Positions 22,433 through 31,529 of a DNA stretch of 64,000 bases are shown here, one piece after another (position 1 is the first letter of the stretch; each line of letters opens with the position of its first letter). Source of the stretch: Lacinutrix algicola (GTDB taxonomy: Bacteria > Bacteroidota > Bacteroidia > Flavobacteriales > Flavobacteriaceae); contig NZ_LIQH01000046.1 of the NCBI RefSeq assembly GCF_001418085.1, forward strand, positions 1-64,000, given 5' to 3'. The position numbers and the translations under genes were made by a program. The notes below the pieces were generated by a model that saw only the letters and a list, made by a program, of their open reading frames with translations, was not told the origin of the DNA and did not search any database.

Positions 22433-24118
22433 TTATTTTCTAAAAAAAGTAGTTTCAAAAGTAGTATTATTTCCTACGTTATCTGTAACAATTACTTTTA
22501 ATTTATTCTTAGTTTCTGTTTTAACAGCATCGTTAAAATCGTAAGTCAATATTTTATTCTTGTAATTGTATTCCATTAAAATCCATTGGCCATTAATAGT
22601 CGCTCTATAGTTAGAAATGCCAGTACCTTTATCGTTAATTTTTACTTTTAAATAACGGTATTTACTTAACCAACTTCCGTCTTTAAAATTTACTGCTTTA
22701 ATTGTAGGTGCAACGGTGTCTCTTGCTAAAACGTATGTTCCTAAATCTTTAGTATAGGTGCTAAGCGTATTTCCTTTTCTTTTTGTAGTAGAATAGCTTG
22801 GCCAGTTGTTCCAACCTATTAATTCGGCTATATAAAGTTGTTTTAAATCTTCTTCTTTAAAATTGCTAATATCGTAAGATATGGTGAAGCTTTTCTTTAC
22901 CGGTAGCACCGGTTTATGCAGTGTAAGTGTATCGTTTTTAACACTAAAATCGATGAAAAAACTATCGTAAAAGGTGTCTTTGTAAAAGCTAACCTTAAAA
23001 TTGTCTTGTTCTAATTCTGCTTCTAGGTCGTGTTGTATATAATGTTGTGTGGTTACTTTTTCTTCAACATCGTCTGGAAGTTTAACATCGCCTTTAAGTG
23101 TAATGTCTAAATTAGTTTCGTTGCCTTTAAAATCACTAATTTTTGCTTTGTAAACCGAAGCTGTACTATCGTAAATAGTAATATAACCGCTATCTATAAT
23201 GTTATCGTATAAACTTAACGGATTGTTTTCTTCTATAAATAATTTTTGAAGCTTTTGCTTTTTATCTTTATAATGCGAATAATCGATTAAGCGATTTAGA
23301 TGTTTTGTTTCTTCAAATGAAAAACGTTTAAAATCTATTTCAAAATTCTGAATACCATTATAGTAAGTAGAGATATTATAAACGCCATTTTTGTTGGCTG
23401 CCAAATCTTGTCTGTCTATTGTTTCTAAAGCAAAACCAATGGTTCCAAAGGCTTTTAAATCTTCAATTTTATAATCACCATTTTTTTGAGGGATAACACG
23501 CAGTTTTTGTTTTTTGTTTGAACCGTTAACATGAGAGGCTGGACCAATAGGATATGCATATACGTTAGAAATTGTTGGTTTTCTAGTGTCTTTAACGTCT
23601 ACACCAAAAAGCATTGGGTTAATTGGTCTTTCTTCATTATCACGAATTTCGAAATGTAAATGCGGACCAGAGGAACTACCAGTATTTCCTGAATAAGCAA
23701 TTAATTCGCCTTTGGTAATTTTTAATTCTTCAGGCGTTGGGAAAACTTCAATTTCAAAAGATTCTTTCTCGTATTGTTTCGCTTTAATATAGTCTTCAAT
23801 TTTAGGACTAAACTTTTGTAAATGTGCATAAACACTAGTGTAACCATTAGGATGAGTGACATATAAGGCTTTTCCGTATCCAAAGTGAGCAATTTTTATT
23901 CTGCTAACATAGCCATCTGCAATACCATAAACTTTTAGGCCTTCAATTTGCTTGGTTTTAATATCTAATCCAGAGTGAAAGTGGTTAGAGCGCAACTCGG
24001 CAAAAGTTCCGGCTAAAACAATATTAATGTCTAAAGGTGATCTAAAATAGTCCTGCGGATATTGGTTTTGTGAAAAAACAGAATAACTAAGCAGGAAGAA
24101 TAAAAGGAATTTGTGCAT
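22433..24118 (-). CDS. M23 family metallopeptidase
   Basis: The 561-residue exported protein (signal peptide to VFSQ) has a LytM/M23 domain. Zinc ligands and catalytic histidines are visible: HSGLD (His48, Asp52), VYAH (His99), PHLHFE (His153, His155). The domain contains an insertion around 105-135 and is followed by 380 residues of beta-rich sequence of unknown role. M23 enzymes cut peptide cross-links in peptidoglycan. First gene of a two-gene unit with the TonB-dependent receptor. Confidence 0.88.
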   Translation of the reverse strand: MHKFLLFFLLSYSVFSQNQYPQDYFRSPLDINIVLAGTFAELRSNHFHSGLDIKTKQIEGLKVYGIADGYVSRIKIAHFGYGKALYVTHPNGYTSVYAHLQKFSPKIEDYIKAKQYEKESFEIEVFPTPEELKITKGELIAYSGNTGSSSGPHLHFEIRDNEERPINPMLFGVDVKDTRKPTISNVYAYPIGPASHVNGSNKKQKLRVIPQKNGDYKIEDLKAFGTIGFALETIDRQDLAANKNGVYNISTYYNGIQNFEIDFKRFSFEETKHLNRLIDYSHYKDKKQKLQKLFIEENNPLSLYDNIIDSGYITIYDSTASVYKAKISDFKGNETNLDITLKGDVKLPDDVEEKVTTQHYIQHDLEAELEQDNFKVSFYKDTFYDSFFIDFSVKNDTLTLHKPVLPVKKSFTISYDISNFKEEDLKQLYIAELIGWNNWPSYSTTKRKGNTLSTYTKDLGTYVLARDTVAPTIKAVNFKDGSWLSKYRYLKVKINDKGTGISNYRATINGQWILMEYNYKNKILTYDFNDAVKTETKNKLKVIVTDNVGNNTTFETTFFRK

Positions 24119-24280
24119 ATATAATTTTATATCGATTTCTTGATACAGTTGCTAAAATATACAATTGATTATTAATAGCAAAGACAAATTGAAAGACCAA
24201 GCCATAGTATTGATTTTTTGTAGTTTAAATACTAATAATTTGTTTTCCTAATTATTATTTAAAATTTTATGAAAAAACAA

Positions 24281-24311
24281 TTGTTAAATAGGTTGCGTTC
24301 TGTTAACTTTG
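24281..24311 (+). promoter_or_regulatory. Bacteroidota-type promoter
   Basis: TTG at 24281-24283, then 20 bases, then TAACTTTG at 24304-24311. This matches the Bacteroidota sigma consensus TTG-N20-TAnnTTTG and lies 24 bases before the ATG at 24336. It likely drives the 24336 gene and zapA. Confidence 0.65.
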
Positions 24312-24335
24312 TAACATAAGTATTGATATTTGTAG

Positions 24336-24626
24336 ATGAGTAGTATAGAAGGTATTGTAGATGCTTTAGAGAAAAAAATAAGCGAAGTCCTGAAGACCCA
24401 AGGTGTTTTAAAGGAAGCTAATTTAAAATTATCTCAAGAAGAAACACAATATCGTAGTACTATAGAAAACCAAGAATTAGAAATTAAAGCTTGGAAAGAA
24501 AAGTACGAGACACTTAAAATGGCCAATACAATACTTGGCAGTGATGAAGATAAACGAGAAACAAAACTCAAAATAAACACATTAATAAGAGAAATAGATC
24601 ATTGTATTGGTCAACTCTCAGAATAA
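24336..24626 (+). CDS. Coiled-coil protein upstream of zapA
   Basis: The 96-residue protein is predicted to be almost entirely helical. Heptad-like spacing of hydrophobics runs across EGIVDALEKKISEVLKTQG and ELEIKAWKEKYETLKMAN. There is no signal peptide. It lies 16 bases before zapA and is probably co-transcribed. Position and coiled-coil nature suggest a division-linked partner, similar in setting to ZapB, but sequence alone does not show this. Confidence 0.7.
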   Translation: MSSIEGIVDALEKKISEVLKTQGVLKEANLKLSQEETQYRSTIENQELEIKAWKEKYETLKMANTILGSDEDKRETKLKINTLIREIDHCIGQLSE

Positions 24627-24642
24627 TGTAACATAGCAACAT

Positions 24643-24936
24643 ATGGCAGAAATGCTTAAAATAAAGCTTTCGATAGCAAATAGAGTATATCCTTTAACAA
24701 TTCCACCAAGTCAGGAAGAAGGTTTACGAAAAGCAGCTAAGAACATAGAAGCTATGATAAAACAGTTTGAGCAAAGTTATTCTGTTAGAGATAAACAAGA
24801 TGTTTTAGCCATGTGTGCTTTGCAATTTGCATCTCAAGTAGAACAGAAAAATTTAGATAAAGAACATGTAAACGAACACGTGGAAGAGAAGTTAAATGCT
24901 TTAAACCAAATGTTAGATTTACATTTAAGTTCATAA
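24643..24936 (+). CDS. zapA: Cell division protein ZapA
   Basis: The 97-residue protein has the ZapA pattern: an N-terminal strand LKIKLSIANRVYPLTI, then EEGLRKAAKNIEAMIKQFEQ and a long helix QDVLAMCALQFASQVEQKN suited to dimer and tetramer formation. ZapA binds FtsZ and bundles protofilaments at the division site. The gene is followed by a 6S-like RNA and rny, the conserved order in flavobacteria. Confidence 0.88.
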   Translation: MAEMLKIKLSIANRVYPLTIPPSQEEGLRKAAKNIEAMIKQFEQSYSVRDKQDVLAMCALQFASQVEQKNLDKEHVNEHVEEKLNALNQMLDLHLSS

Positions 24937-24963
24937 CGTTCTTATAAATAAAACTAGGTTACT

Positions 24964-25142
24964 GCCTACATTAATTATTTTTTTGATAAACTCAACAGTT
25001 AATTCTTTATGAAGGGTGAGTTTAAGTTGTAAAAGCGTGCTGCTAATAGTTTACTATTTGGGCAGATACTTGATCAGCTTGTTAACCCTAAACGTGTATT
25101 TAAGGAGTTTATACAAAACCAAAATTAGTGTAGGCTTTTTTT
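24964..25142 (+). ncRNA. ssrS: 6S-like RNA
   Basis: About 180 bases between zapA and rny form a rod. The closing stem is GCCTACATTAATT (24964-24976) with AATTAGTGTAGGC (25123-25135), 13 pairs including one G-U. An ATAAACTC/GAGTTTAT stem, AGGGT/ACCCT, AAGTTG/CAGCTT and a terminal CTGC/GCAG hairpin follow. The 3' arm runs straight into a T-run, as in an intrinsic terminator. Size, rod shape and the zapA neighbourhood fit 6S RNA, which binds RNA polymerase holoenzyme. The identity was not confirmed by a covariance search. Confidence 0.68.
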
Positions 25143-25162
25143 ATACAATTAAACTAACTAAA

Positions 25163-26737
25163 ATGGATCAAACAATTATACTTAGTATCGCAGGTGTAGC
25201 AATAGGTGCTATTATCGGCTTTGCTATTGCTAAAATGATGGAGAGAAGTAATGCTTCTAAAATTATTAAAAACGCTAAAAAGTCGGCATCAAGCATCTTG
25301 AGAGAAGCTAAAAGCGAAGGAGAGAGCATTAAAAAAGATAAAATGCTTCAAGCAAAAGAAAAATTTATCGAGCTTAAATCTGAGCACGAAAAAGTAATTT
25401 CTTCTCGTGAAAAGAAAATGTCGGATGCTGAGAAGCGTACACGAGATAAAGAGTCTCAGGTATCTAGCGAATTAGCTAAATCGAAGAAACTTAATACAGA
25501 GGTTGAAGCAAAACAAAAGGATTACAACTATCGCTTAGAAATTATAGATAAAAAACAAGAAGAAGTAGACAGACTTCATAAAAGCCAAATAGAGCAATTG
25601 GAAGTTATTTCTAGCTTATCTGCAGAGGACGCAAAAACTCAATTGGTAGAATCTTTAAGAGGTGAAGCTAAGATAGAGTCTATGGCTTATGTTCAAGGTA
25701 AAATGGAAGAAGCGAAACTTACCGCTCAACAAGATGCCAAGAAAATAATAATTAACACTATACAACGTATTGGTACAGAAGAGGCAGTAGATAACTGTGT
25801 GTCTGTATTTAATATAGAGAATGATGATGTTAAAGGTCGTATTATTGGTAGAGAAGGTAGAAATATTAGAGCTATTGAAGCTGCAACTGGTGTAGAGATT
25901 ATTGTAGATGATACTCCTGAAGCCATTATTTTATCTTGTTTCGATTCTGTAAGACGTGAAATTGCACGTTTATCTTTACACAAATTAGTTACAGATGGAA
26001 GAATACATCCTGCAAGAATTGAAGAGGTTGTTAAGAAAACACAAAAACAAATAGAGCAAGAAATTATAGAAGTAGGTAAGCGTACTGTTATCGATTTAGG
26101 AATTCATGGTTTAAATCCAGAATTAATAAAAATGGTAGGGCGTATGAAATACCGTTCGTCTTACGGACAAAACTTATTACAACACTCGCGTGAAGTCGCT
26201 AAGCTTTGTGGTATTATGGCTGCTGAGTTAGGTTTAAATCCTAAACTAGCTAAAAGAGCAGGATTATTACACGATATAGGTAAGGTGCCAGATGCAGAAG
26301 CAGATATGGAAACACCTCACGCTATTTTAGGTATGCAATGGGCAGAGAAATTTGGTGAAAAACCAGAAGTTTGTAATGCTATTGGTGCTCACCACGACGA
26401 GGTAGAGATGACTTCTTTATTATCTCCAATTATTCAAGTTTGTGATGCTATATCAGGAGCAAGACCAGGAGCAAGACGTCAAGTTTTAGATAGTTATATC
26501 CAACGTTTAAAAGATTTAGAAGATATTGCCTTTGGTTTCCAAGGTGTAAAGAAAGCATACGCTATACAAGCTGGTAGAGAATTACGTGTTATTGTAGAAA
26601 GCGAAAGAGTAAACGATCAAAACGCTGCAGATTTATCGTTTAGTATCTCGCAAAAAATACAAACTGATATGACGTATCCAGGACAGGTTAAAGTAACTGT
26701 TATTAGAGAAACAAGAGCGGTTAATATTGCAAAATAA
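25163..26737 (+). CDS. rny: Ribonuclease Y
   Basis: The 524-residue protein has an N-terminal membrane helix ([20 protein letters not shown]), then a long coiled coil (about 28-190). A KH domain follows ([19 protein letters not shown]), then an HD phosphohydrolase domain with LLHDIGK and AHHDEVE. RNase Y starts decay of many mRNAs at the membrane. The frame is open upstream to 25016, but that part lies in the 6S-like RNA. The ATG at 25163 gives the standard membrane anchor. Confidence 0.95.
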   Translation: MDQTIILSIAGVAIGAIIGFAIAKMMERSNASKIIKNAKKSASSILREAKSEGESIKKDKMLQAKEKFIELKSEHEKVISSREKKMSDAEKRTRDKESQVSSELAKSKKLNTEVEAKQKDYNYRLEIIDKKQEEVDRLHKSQIEQLEVISSLSAEDAKTQLVESLRGEAKIESMAYVQGKMEEAKLTAQQDAKKIIINTIQRIGTEEAVDNCVSVFNIENDDVKGRIIGREGRNIRAIEAATGVEIIVDDTPEAIILSCFDSVRREIARLSLHKLVTDGRIHPARIEEVVKKTQKQIEQEIIEVGKRTVIDLGIHGLNPELIKMVGRMKYRSSYGQNLLQHSREVAKLCGIMAAELGLNPKLAKRAGLLHDIGKVPDAEADMETPHAILGMQWAEKFGEKPEVCNAIGAHHDEVEMTSLLSPIIQVCDAISGARPGARRQVLDSYIQRLKDLEDIAFGFQGVKKAYAIQAGRELRVIVESERVNDQNAADLSFSISQKIQTDMTYPGQVKVTVIRETRAVNIAK

Positions 26738-26758
26738 AAAGACTATTGTATTATATAC

Positions 26759-26791
26759 AAAAGCCCAATTAGTTTACTAATTGGGCTTTTT
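26759..26791. terminator. Bidirectional terminator after rny
   Basis: AAAAGCCCAATTAGT-TT-ACTAATTGGGCTTTT forms a 15-base-pair hairpin with T-runs on both strands. It lies between the convergent rny and histidine kinase genes and overlaps the last codons of the kinase gene. Confidence 0.9.
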
Positions 26792-27895
26792 ATTTGGAAT
26801 AATAATATTAAATATTGTTCCTACATTAACCTCACTATTAACTGTAATTTTCCCTCCAAAGGCTTCGATTTGATTTTTTGTTAAATATAAGCCTACACCT
26901 TCGGCATCCTTATTATTATGGAACGTTCTATAGAGGCCAAATATATCTTTACCAAATTTAGCTAAATCAATACCAATACCATTATCTTGAATAGAAATAA
27001 CTAATTTAGACTTTACTGTTTTAGAACTTATTGTAACTACAGGATCTCTTTCAGGGTGTTTGTACTTAATTGCATTAGAAATTAGATTTTGGATAATACT
27101 CTCTAAATAAGCAGAGTTATAGTGTACAAATAAACTTGGATCGACTTTATTATTAATAACAGCTTTACTCTCTACTATAATAAGATCTAATACCTTAAGT
27201 GTTTCTTCTATAAAATGGCTAATATTAAGATTTTCTAAATGAGTATTCTTTTTAGATTGTACAGATACTATTTCGTTTAAATTTTGGATGGTTCTATCTA
27301 AGCAGCTCGAGACTTCCTTTAAATGGCCAATAAGTTCTTCTTTTTCTTTTATACTTTCTGCTTCATCATAAAACTCTAAAAGGCTTTCAAAATTACCCGA
27401 ATATTGCCTTAAATTATGAGTTACAATGTGTGCAAAGTTTTTAAGCTTGTTATTTTGTTTTGTTGCAATGGTAAGTGCATTATGGACCTTAACTTCGTTA
27501 TTTTGTTGCTCGGTTATATCTGTATGTGTGCCAATAAAATGAATGTATCCATCTTTTCTATGGTCGTTAACAATTTGACCTTTATCTAAAATCCACTTAT
27601 AAGTGCCATTTTTACATAATATTCTATGCTTATTAATGTAAAAAACCGTTTTTCCATCAATATGGTTTCTAAAATCTTTTCTATAGTTTTTTTTGTCTTC
27701 TGGGTGTACTCTGTTATTCCAATCGTCAATATTATTACCAAAGGTAGCATCGTTTTCAAAGCCAATAATAGCTTTAGAAGATTTAGAGAAGAAAACTCGA
27801 TCTAGTTTTTCGTTAAAATCCCAAACGCCAATTTTTGATATTTCTAGGGCAGTTTGAAACTTTCTAAGGTTAGATTTTGGGGTGTTAAAATTCAT
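26777..27895 (-). CDS. PAS-domain sensor histidine kinase
   Basis: The 372-residue cytoplasmic protein has no membrane segment. A PAS domain with PAC tail (about 12-130, ending FIGTHTDITEQ) precedes a histidine-containing helix with His160 (HIVTHNLRQYSGN). An HATPase_c domain shows N box NLISNAIKYK, G1 DNGIGID and G2 EGVGLYL. It should autophosphorylate and pass phosphate to a response regulator not present nearby. The signal sensed is unknown. The HNLRQ box is the form common in Bacteroidota PAS kinases. Confidence 0.88.
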   Translation of the reverse strand: MNFNTPKSNLRKFQTALEISKIGVWDFNEKLDRVFFSKSSKAIIGFENDATFGNNIDDWNNRVHPEDKKNYRKDFRNHIDGKTVFYINKHRILCKNGTYKWILDKGQIVNDHRKDGYIHFIGTHTDITEQQNNEVKVHNALTIATKQNNKLKNFAHIVTHNLRQYSGNFESLLEFYDEAESIKEKEELIGHLKEVSSCLDRTIQNLNEIVSVQSKKNTHLENLNISHFIEETLKVLDLIIVESKAVINNKVDPSLFVHYNSAYLESIIQNLISNAIKYKHPERDPVVTISSKTVKSKLVISIQDNGIGIDLAKFGKDIFGLYRTFHNNKDAEGVGLYLTKNQIEAFGGKITVNSEVNVGTIFNIIIPNKKPN

Positions 27896-28034
27896 AAAAT
27901 AAATTGTGTTAGTTTATAGCATTGTAAAACTTGCTACAATTTAATTTTAAGGGATTAATCTATTTTGTAAATGGATTACACTCAAATATATAGAAAAATA
28001 CTTACAATTCCATTTTTCAACTTAAAATATTGAT

Positions 28035-28931
28035 TTATTGTCTTGGGTGATAGGTGTTTATAACACTTTTTAAGTGGCTTTTGTCTACATGCATATAGAT
28101 TTCTGTAGTTGTTATGCTTTCGTGACCAAGCATAAGTTGTATGGCTCTTAAATCTGCTCCATTTTCTAGTAGGTGAGTAGCAAAAGAATGTCTAAATGTA
28201 TGTGGAGAGATGGTTTTTTCTAAATTAATCTTTACTGCTAATTGTTTTATTATAGTAAAAATCATGGCACGTGTAAGCTGTTTACCTCTTCGGTTTAAAA
28301 ATAGTGTATCTTTAAATTCGTTTGGTATGGTTTGGTGATTTCGTATTTCGGTTTTATAAATGTTAATGTATTTTTGTGTTGCTTCAATAATAGGCACAAA
28401 GCGTTGTTTATCTCCTTTTCCTGTAACTTTAATAAAACCTTCTTCAAAAAATAAGTCAGAAATTTTAAGATTAGTTAACTCGCTAACACGTAAACCACAA
28501 CCATAAAGCAGCTCTAAAATAGCACGATTACGTTCGCCTTGAGGTGTACTTAAATCTATAGCATCAATAAGTTGGTTTATTTCTGTTTCGCTTAAGGTAT
28601 CTGGTAATTTTCTTCCAATTTTTGGAGCATCTATGGTGTCTAAAGGATTTGTTTTGCGATAGTCTTCAAAAACCAAATAATTAAAAAAACCTTTTAGCCC
28701 AGAGATTAGTCTAGATTGTGAACGCGCATTAACTGTTTTAGCAACAGTATAAATAAACTGTTGTATGGTTTCTTTAGATATTAAAATAGGAGAAACCACA
28801 ATGCTATTATCTTCTAAGTAATTAATAAGTTTTTTAACATCAAAACTATAGTTACTTATAGAATTGCTTGATAAGCCACGTTCTATTTTAAGATACAGTT
28901 TATAGTCTTTAAGTGCGTTTTCCCATTTCAT
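28035..28931 (-). CDS. xerD: Tyrosine recombinase XerD
   Basis: The 298-residue protein has the exact length and spacing of XerD. A SAM-like core-binding domain (1-100) precedes a catalytic domain with Arg148 (CGLRVSEL), Lys172 (GKGDKQR), His244 and Arg247 (PHTFRHSF), His270 (LGH) and Tyr279 (EIYMHV). It resolves chromosome dimers at dif with XerC. The frame is open to 28958, but the ATG at 28931 gives the standard N-terminus. Unlike the recombinase at 18223, it has no N-terminal extension. Confidence 0.93.
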   Translation of the reverse strand: MKWENALKDYKLYLKIERGLSSNSISNYSFDVKKLINYLEDNSIVVSPILISKETIQQFIYTVAKTVNARSQSRLISGLKGFFNYLVFEDYRKTNPLDTIDAPKIGRKLPDTLSETEINQLIDAIDLSTPQGERNRAILELLYGCGLRVSELTNLKISDLFFEEGFIKVTGKGDKQRFVPIIEATQKYINIYKTEIRNHQTIPNEFKDTLFLNRRGKQLTRAMIFTIIKQLAVKINLEKTISPHTFRHSFATHLLENGADLRAIQLMLGHESITTTEIYMHVDKSHLKSVINTYHPRQ

Positions 28932-28942
28932 AGCACTAAAAT

Positions 28943-28976
28943 AAAAAAGCCACTTCAATAAAGAAGTGGCTTTTAT
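28943..28976 (-). terminator. Terminator before xerD
   Basis: AAAAGCCACTTC-AATAAA-GAAGTGGCTTTT hairpin between the TM2 gene and xerD, both on the minus strand. It would end transcription of the TM2 gene before xerD. Confidence 0.75.
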
Positions 28977-28998
28977 AAAAAATAAAATTATTTAGCTG

Positions 28999-29343
28999 TT
29001 ATAGCCCAGGATATTTATCTGTAATAATATCAATTCCATCAATTACCCATCCAACGAAAAAGAATCCAGCAGTAAGAATAAAAAGAATATTCCATCCAAT
29101 TGGGCTTCCTAAATACCATCTGTGAGCAGCAAAACCACCTAAAAACACCCATAATAAAATGGCTGTAGTTTTGTCTTTTCTTTTCATAACAGCAGGAGAC
29201 GTCATCTCTGCATCTACAGTATCTGTAGTTATGTTAGTTGTGTTTTCTACTGTTTTAGCAGTACGCTTAACTGGAAACGATGCACTTGCTGTAGTAATTC
29301 CAATAAAGAATACTAAAAACGAGAGTAATAGTTTAATTTTCAT
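28999..29343 (-). CDS. TM2 domain-containing protein
   Basis: The 114-residue membrane protein has an N-terminal hydrophobic segment or signal (MKIKLLLSFLVFFIGITTAS). The TM2 domain at about 60-110 has KTTAILLWVFLGGFAAHRWYL, then SPIGWNILFILTAGFFFVGW, and ends DIITDKYPG. TM2 proteins have two helices joined by a short turn; their role in bacteria is not established. It is divergent from the exported protein at 29393. Confidence 0.8.
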   Translation of the reverse strand: MKIKLLLSFLVFFIGITTASASFPVKRTAKTVENTTNITTDTVDAEMTSPAVMKRKDKTTAILLWVFLGGFAAHRWYLGSPIGWNILFILTAGFFFVGWVIDGIDIITDKYPGL

Positions 29344-29392
29344 ATTATTTGGTTTAAGTTTGTTTACACAATATCTATTTTTTTTTCCATTT

Positions 29393-30268
29393 ATGAAACG
29401 TATTATACTCTTTTTTTTAATTTCATTTTGTTTTAAAATGTGCTTTGGGCAACAAGAGTACGAATACGTTGGTTTTATAAAGCTTAACGATTCTTCCTTA
29501 ATAAGTTTAACTGTTAAACTACAAGAAACAAATGGTATTATTAATGGTTATACATTAACAGATGTAGGTGGAGATCACGAAACCAAAACTAGTATTATTG
29601 GAGATTATAATGAAAAAAATAAACAATTACGTTTTCAAGAAGTAGAAACTATTTATACTAAGTCTGATATTACTGAGGACGATTTTTGTTATGTAAATTT
29701 TACTTCAAATTCTTACAAATTAGGAAAGTCCTCTAAGTTAAATGGTGATTTTAAAGGTTTGTTTCCAGATAAAACCGAATGTATTAATGGAGAGATCTTA
29801 CTATCGACCAAAGAAAAACAGCTTAAAAAAATAGAAAAAGCAAACAAGTTTATTAAAAAAACAAAACGCTTAACAGATAGTGAAAAGCAAAATATTGATA
29901 TTGCTAAAACTATGGATTCTATTCAAATGAATATTTTAAGAAGCAAACAAACCATGAGTGTGTTTTCTAAAAGTAAAAATATTAGAATTGAAATTTTCGA
30001 TGGTGGACAATTAGACGGCGATAGAGTTACTTTAAAATATAATGGTAACACTGTTTTAAGAGATTTTGAAACTACAAACCAAAGAAAAAGTATCCCGTTA
30101 GCATTAGTAAATAAAAAGAACACATTTATATTAACAGCAGAAAACGTTGGTACCATGTCTACAAATACTGCTGTAATAGAAATTTTTGTTGATGACTCTA
30201 AAATTAGAGCATTAACAAATTTAAAAGCTGGAGAACAAACTCAAATAGATTTTTATTTTAAAAATTAA
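29393..30268 (+). CDS. Exported protein of unknown function
   Basis: The 291-residue protein has a signal peptide (MKRIILFFLISFCFKMCFGQ). Its beta-rich N-terminal domain (EYVGFIKLNDSSLISLTVKL) resembles a lipocalin-like or DUF-type fold. A lysine-rich helix and a C-terminal domain with IRIEIFDGGQLDGDRVTLKYN follow. The family is not recognised. The frame is open upstream to 29159 through the TM2 gene on the other strand; the ATG at 29393 fits the signal peptide. Confidence 0.75.
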   Translation: MKRIILFFLISFCFKMCFGQQEYEYVGFIKLNDSSLISLTVKLQETNGIINGYTLTDVGGDHETKTSIIGDYNEKNKQLRFQEVETIYTKSDITEDDFCYVNFTSNSYKLGKSSKLNGDFKGLFPDKTECINGEILLSTKEKQLKKIEKANKFIKKTKRLTDSEKQNIDIAKTMDSIQMNILRSKQTMSVFSKSKNIRIEIFDGGQLDGDRVTLKYNGNTVLRDFETTNQRKSIPLALVNKKNTFILTAENVGTMSTNTAVIEIFVDDSKIRALTNLKAGEQTQIDFYFKN

Positions 30269-30291
30269 AATATCTTATTTATATAGTATTT

Positions 30292-30320
30292 AAAGCCGAA
30301 GCATTTGCTTCGGCTTTTTT
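30292..30320. terminator. Intrinsic terminator
   Basis: AAAGCCGAAGC-ATTT-GCTTCGGCTTTTTT hairpin with T-run, 23 bases after the stop of the 29393 gene. Confidence 0.88.
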
Positions 30321-30710
30321 GTGCTTTAAACTAAGCTAAAACAAATATAAATTCGCTTAGTGGTATCTCCCAAACCGTAATTTATCGTTCAACTAAAATA
30401 TTTACTTCAAATTCAAGGTAATTAGCAGTAAAAATAATACAGTTTTTTAGCCTTTTTTTTGCATTATTAGTCGACTTTAATATTTTTTAACACAGAGTAT
30501 TCTGTTCTATGTGTTTTTTAATGATAAAAATGCAAAAAAACAATAGTTTAATTTGTTGTTGGTTTGTTAATGTTCTTAAAATCAAGAATTTAGTTGTTTA
30601 ATATGGGAAATCATTCTATCAAAAAAACTAAATTTTGTGTTAAATATTTTATGCTAAAAATTAATAATCAACAAGTTATAATTAGGCTCTTTTTTTAGGT
30701 TCGTTTTTGC
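30321..30710. other. Intergenic stretch without a visible gene
   Basis: About 390 AT-rich bases between a terminator and the promoter of the next gene. I see no reading frame, strong hairpin or repeat other than T and A runs. Confidence 0.6.
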
Positions 30711-30741
30711 TTGTTCAATATGTAAGTATCTTCTAATTTTG
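30711..30741 (+). promoter_or_regulatory. Bacteroidota-type promoter
   Basis: TTG at 30711-30713, 20 bases, TAATTTTG at 30734-30741. This is a perfect match to TTG-N20-TAnnTTTG, 30 bases before the ATG of the beta-barrel gene at 30771. Confidence 0.75.
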
Positions 30742-30770
30742 TAGCCACAAATCAATAAAATCATATTAAA

Positions 30771-31357
30771 ATGAAAAAATTATTATTTACAGCTGCTATC
30801 GCAGTATTAGGTTTTACAAGTGTTAATGCACAAGAAGATACTACTGTTGGTGGTTTCGAAAAAGGTGATTTTTTATTTCTGGAACAGTAGGTTTTAGTAA
30901 TTCATCTTTTGGAGATAACAGTTCTGATTTTTTTACTATTGCTCCTAAAGCAGGATACTTTGTATCTGAAAATATTGCTGCAGGTTTAAAAGTAGGATAT
31001 GAGTCAGATACAGCAGATAATGACGGTACTGATACTTTAGATCAATCTGAATTTTCAGTTGGTGTATTTGGTAGATATTACTTTGCTCCAGCTAGTCAAT
31101 TTTCTTTATTTACAGAATTAGGTGTAGATTACAAATCTGGTGAAGATAAATTAATTGATGCTGAGTATGATGGTTTCGATATTGCTTTTGCTCCAGGTAT
31201 TAGCTATTTTGTATCTAAAAACTTTGCTATCGAAGCAACAGTGGGTGTCTTAAGTTATCAAACTCAAGAGTACGATGGTGCTTCTGATTCTCAAGATAAC
31301 TTCAATGTAGGATTAAACTTTGATGATATCAGATTAGGTGTTGTTTACAAGTTCTAA
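30771..31357 (+). pseudogene. Outer membrane beta-barrel protein, frameshifted
   Basis: The first 33 codons (MKKLLFTAAIAVLGFTSVNA signal, then EDTTVGGFEKGDF) end at a stop shortly after a run of six T at 30869-30874. One more T would restore a single 195-residue frame, GDFFISGTVGFSNSSFG and on to a C-terminal RLGVVYKF. That frame is an 8- to 10-strand barrel of the outer membrane protein X or OprF-N kind. Promoter and terminator are intact. The cause may be a sequencing error in the T-run, recent inactivation or slippage. Confidence 0.75.
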
Positions 31358-31377
31358 TTAGAACCACTATAATATTT

Positions 31378-31410
31378 AAAAAACCGAAGCCTAACAGCTT
31401 CGGTTTTTTT
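31378..31410 (+). terminator. Intrinsic terminator
   Basis: AAACCGAAGC-CTAACA-GCTTCGGTTTTTTT hairpin 20 bases after the barrel gene. Almost the same hairpin (CCGAAGCCTAACCGCTTCGG) follows the next barrel gene. Confidence 0.88.
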
Positions 31411-31473
31411 ATGCCATAAATATTTTTAGAAAACCTGATTAATAGGGTTTTAATTTTTTATTCGTTTTTTATG

Positions 31474-31504
31474 TTGCATACTATATTACTATAGTATAGT
31501 TTTA
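31474..31504 (+). promoter_or_regulatory. Bacteroidota-type promoter
   Basis: TTG at 31474-31476, 20 bases, TAGTTTTA at 31497-31504 (one mismatch to TAnnTTTG). It lies 25 bases before the ATG at 31530. The spacer holds ACTATAGT, a short palindrome. Confidence 0.6.
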
Positions 31505-31529
31505 ATGCCTAATCAATAACATAAACAAA

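Noticed and set aside
25016-25162. Extended N-terminus of ribonuclease Y
   Set aside because: The extra 49 codons lie in the 6S-like RNA and have no homology to RNase Y, while the ATG at 25163 starts the known membrane anchor.
28035-28931. XerD considered as the cassette integrase
   Set aside because: It has standard XerD length and residue spacing, lies 9 kb from the array in ordinary chromosome, and has no repeat next to it. The recombinase at 18223 is the natural candidate, though XerD could still act on the repeats.
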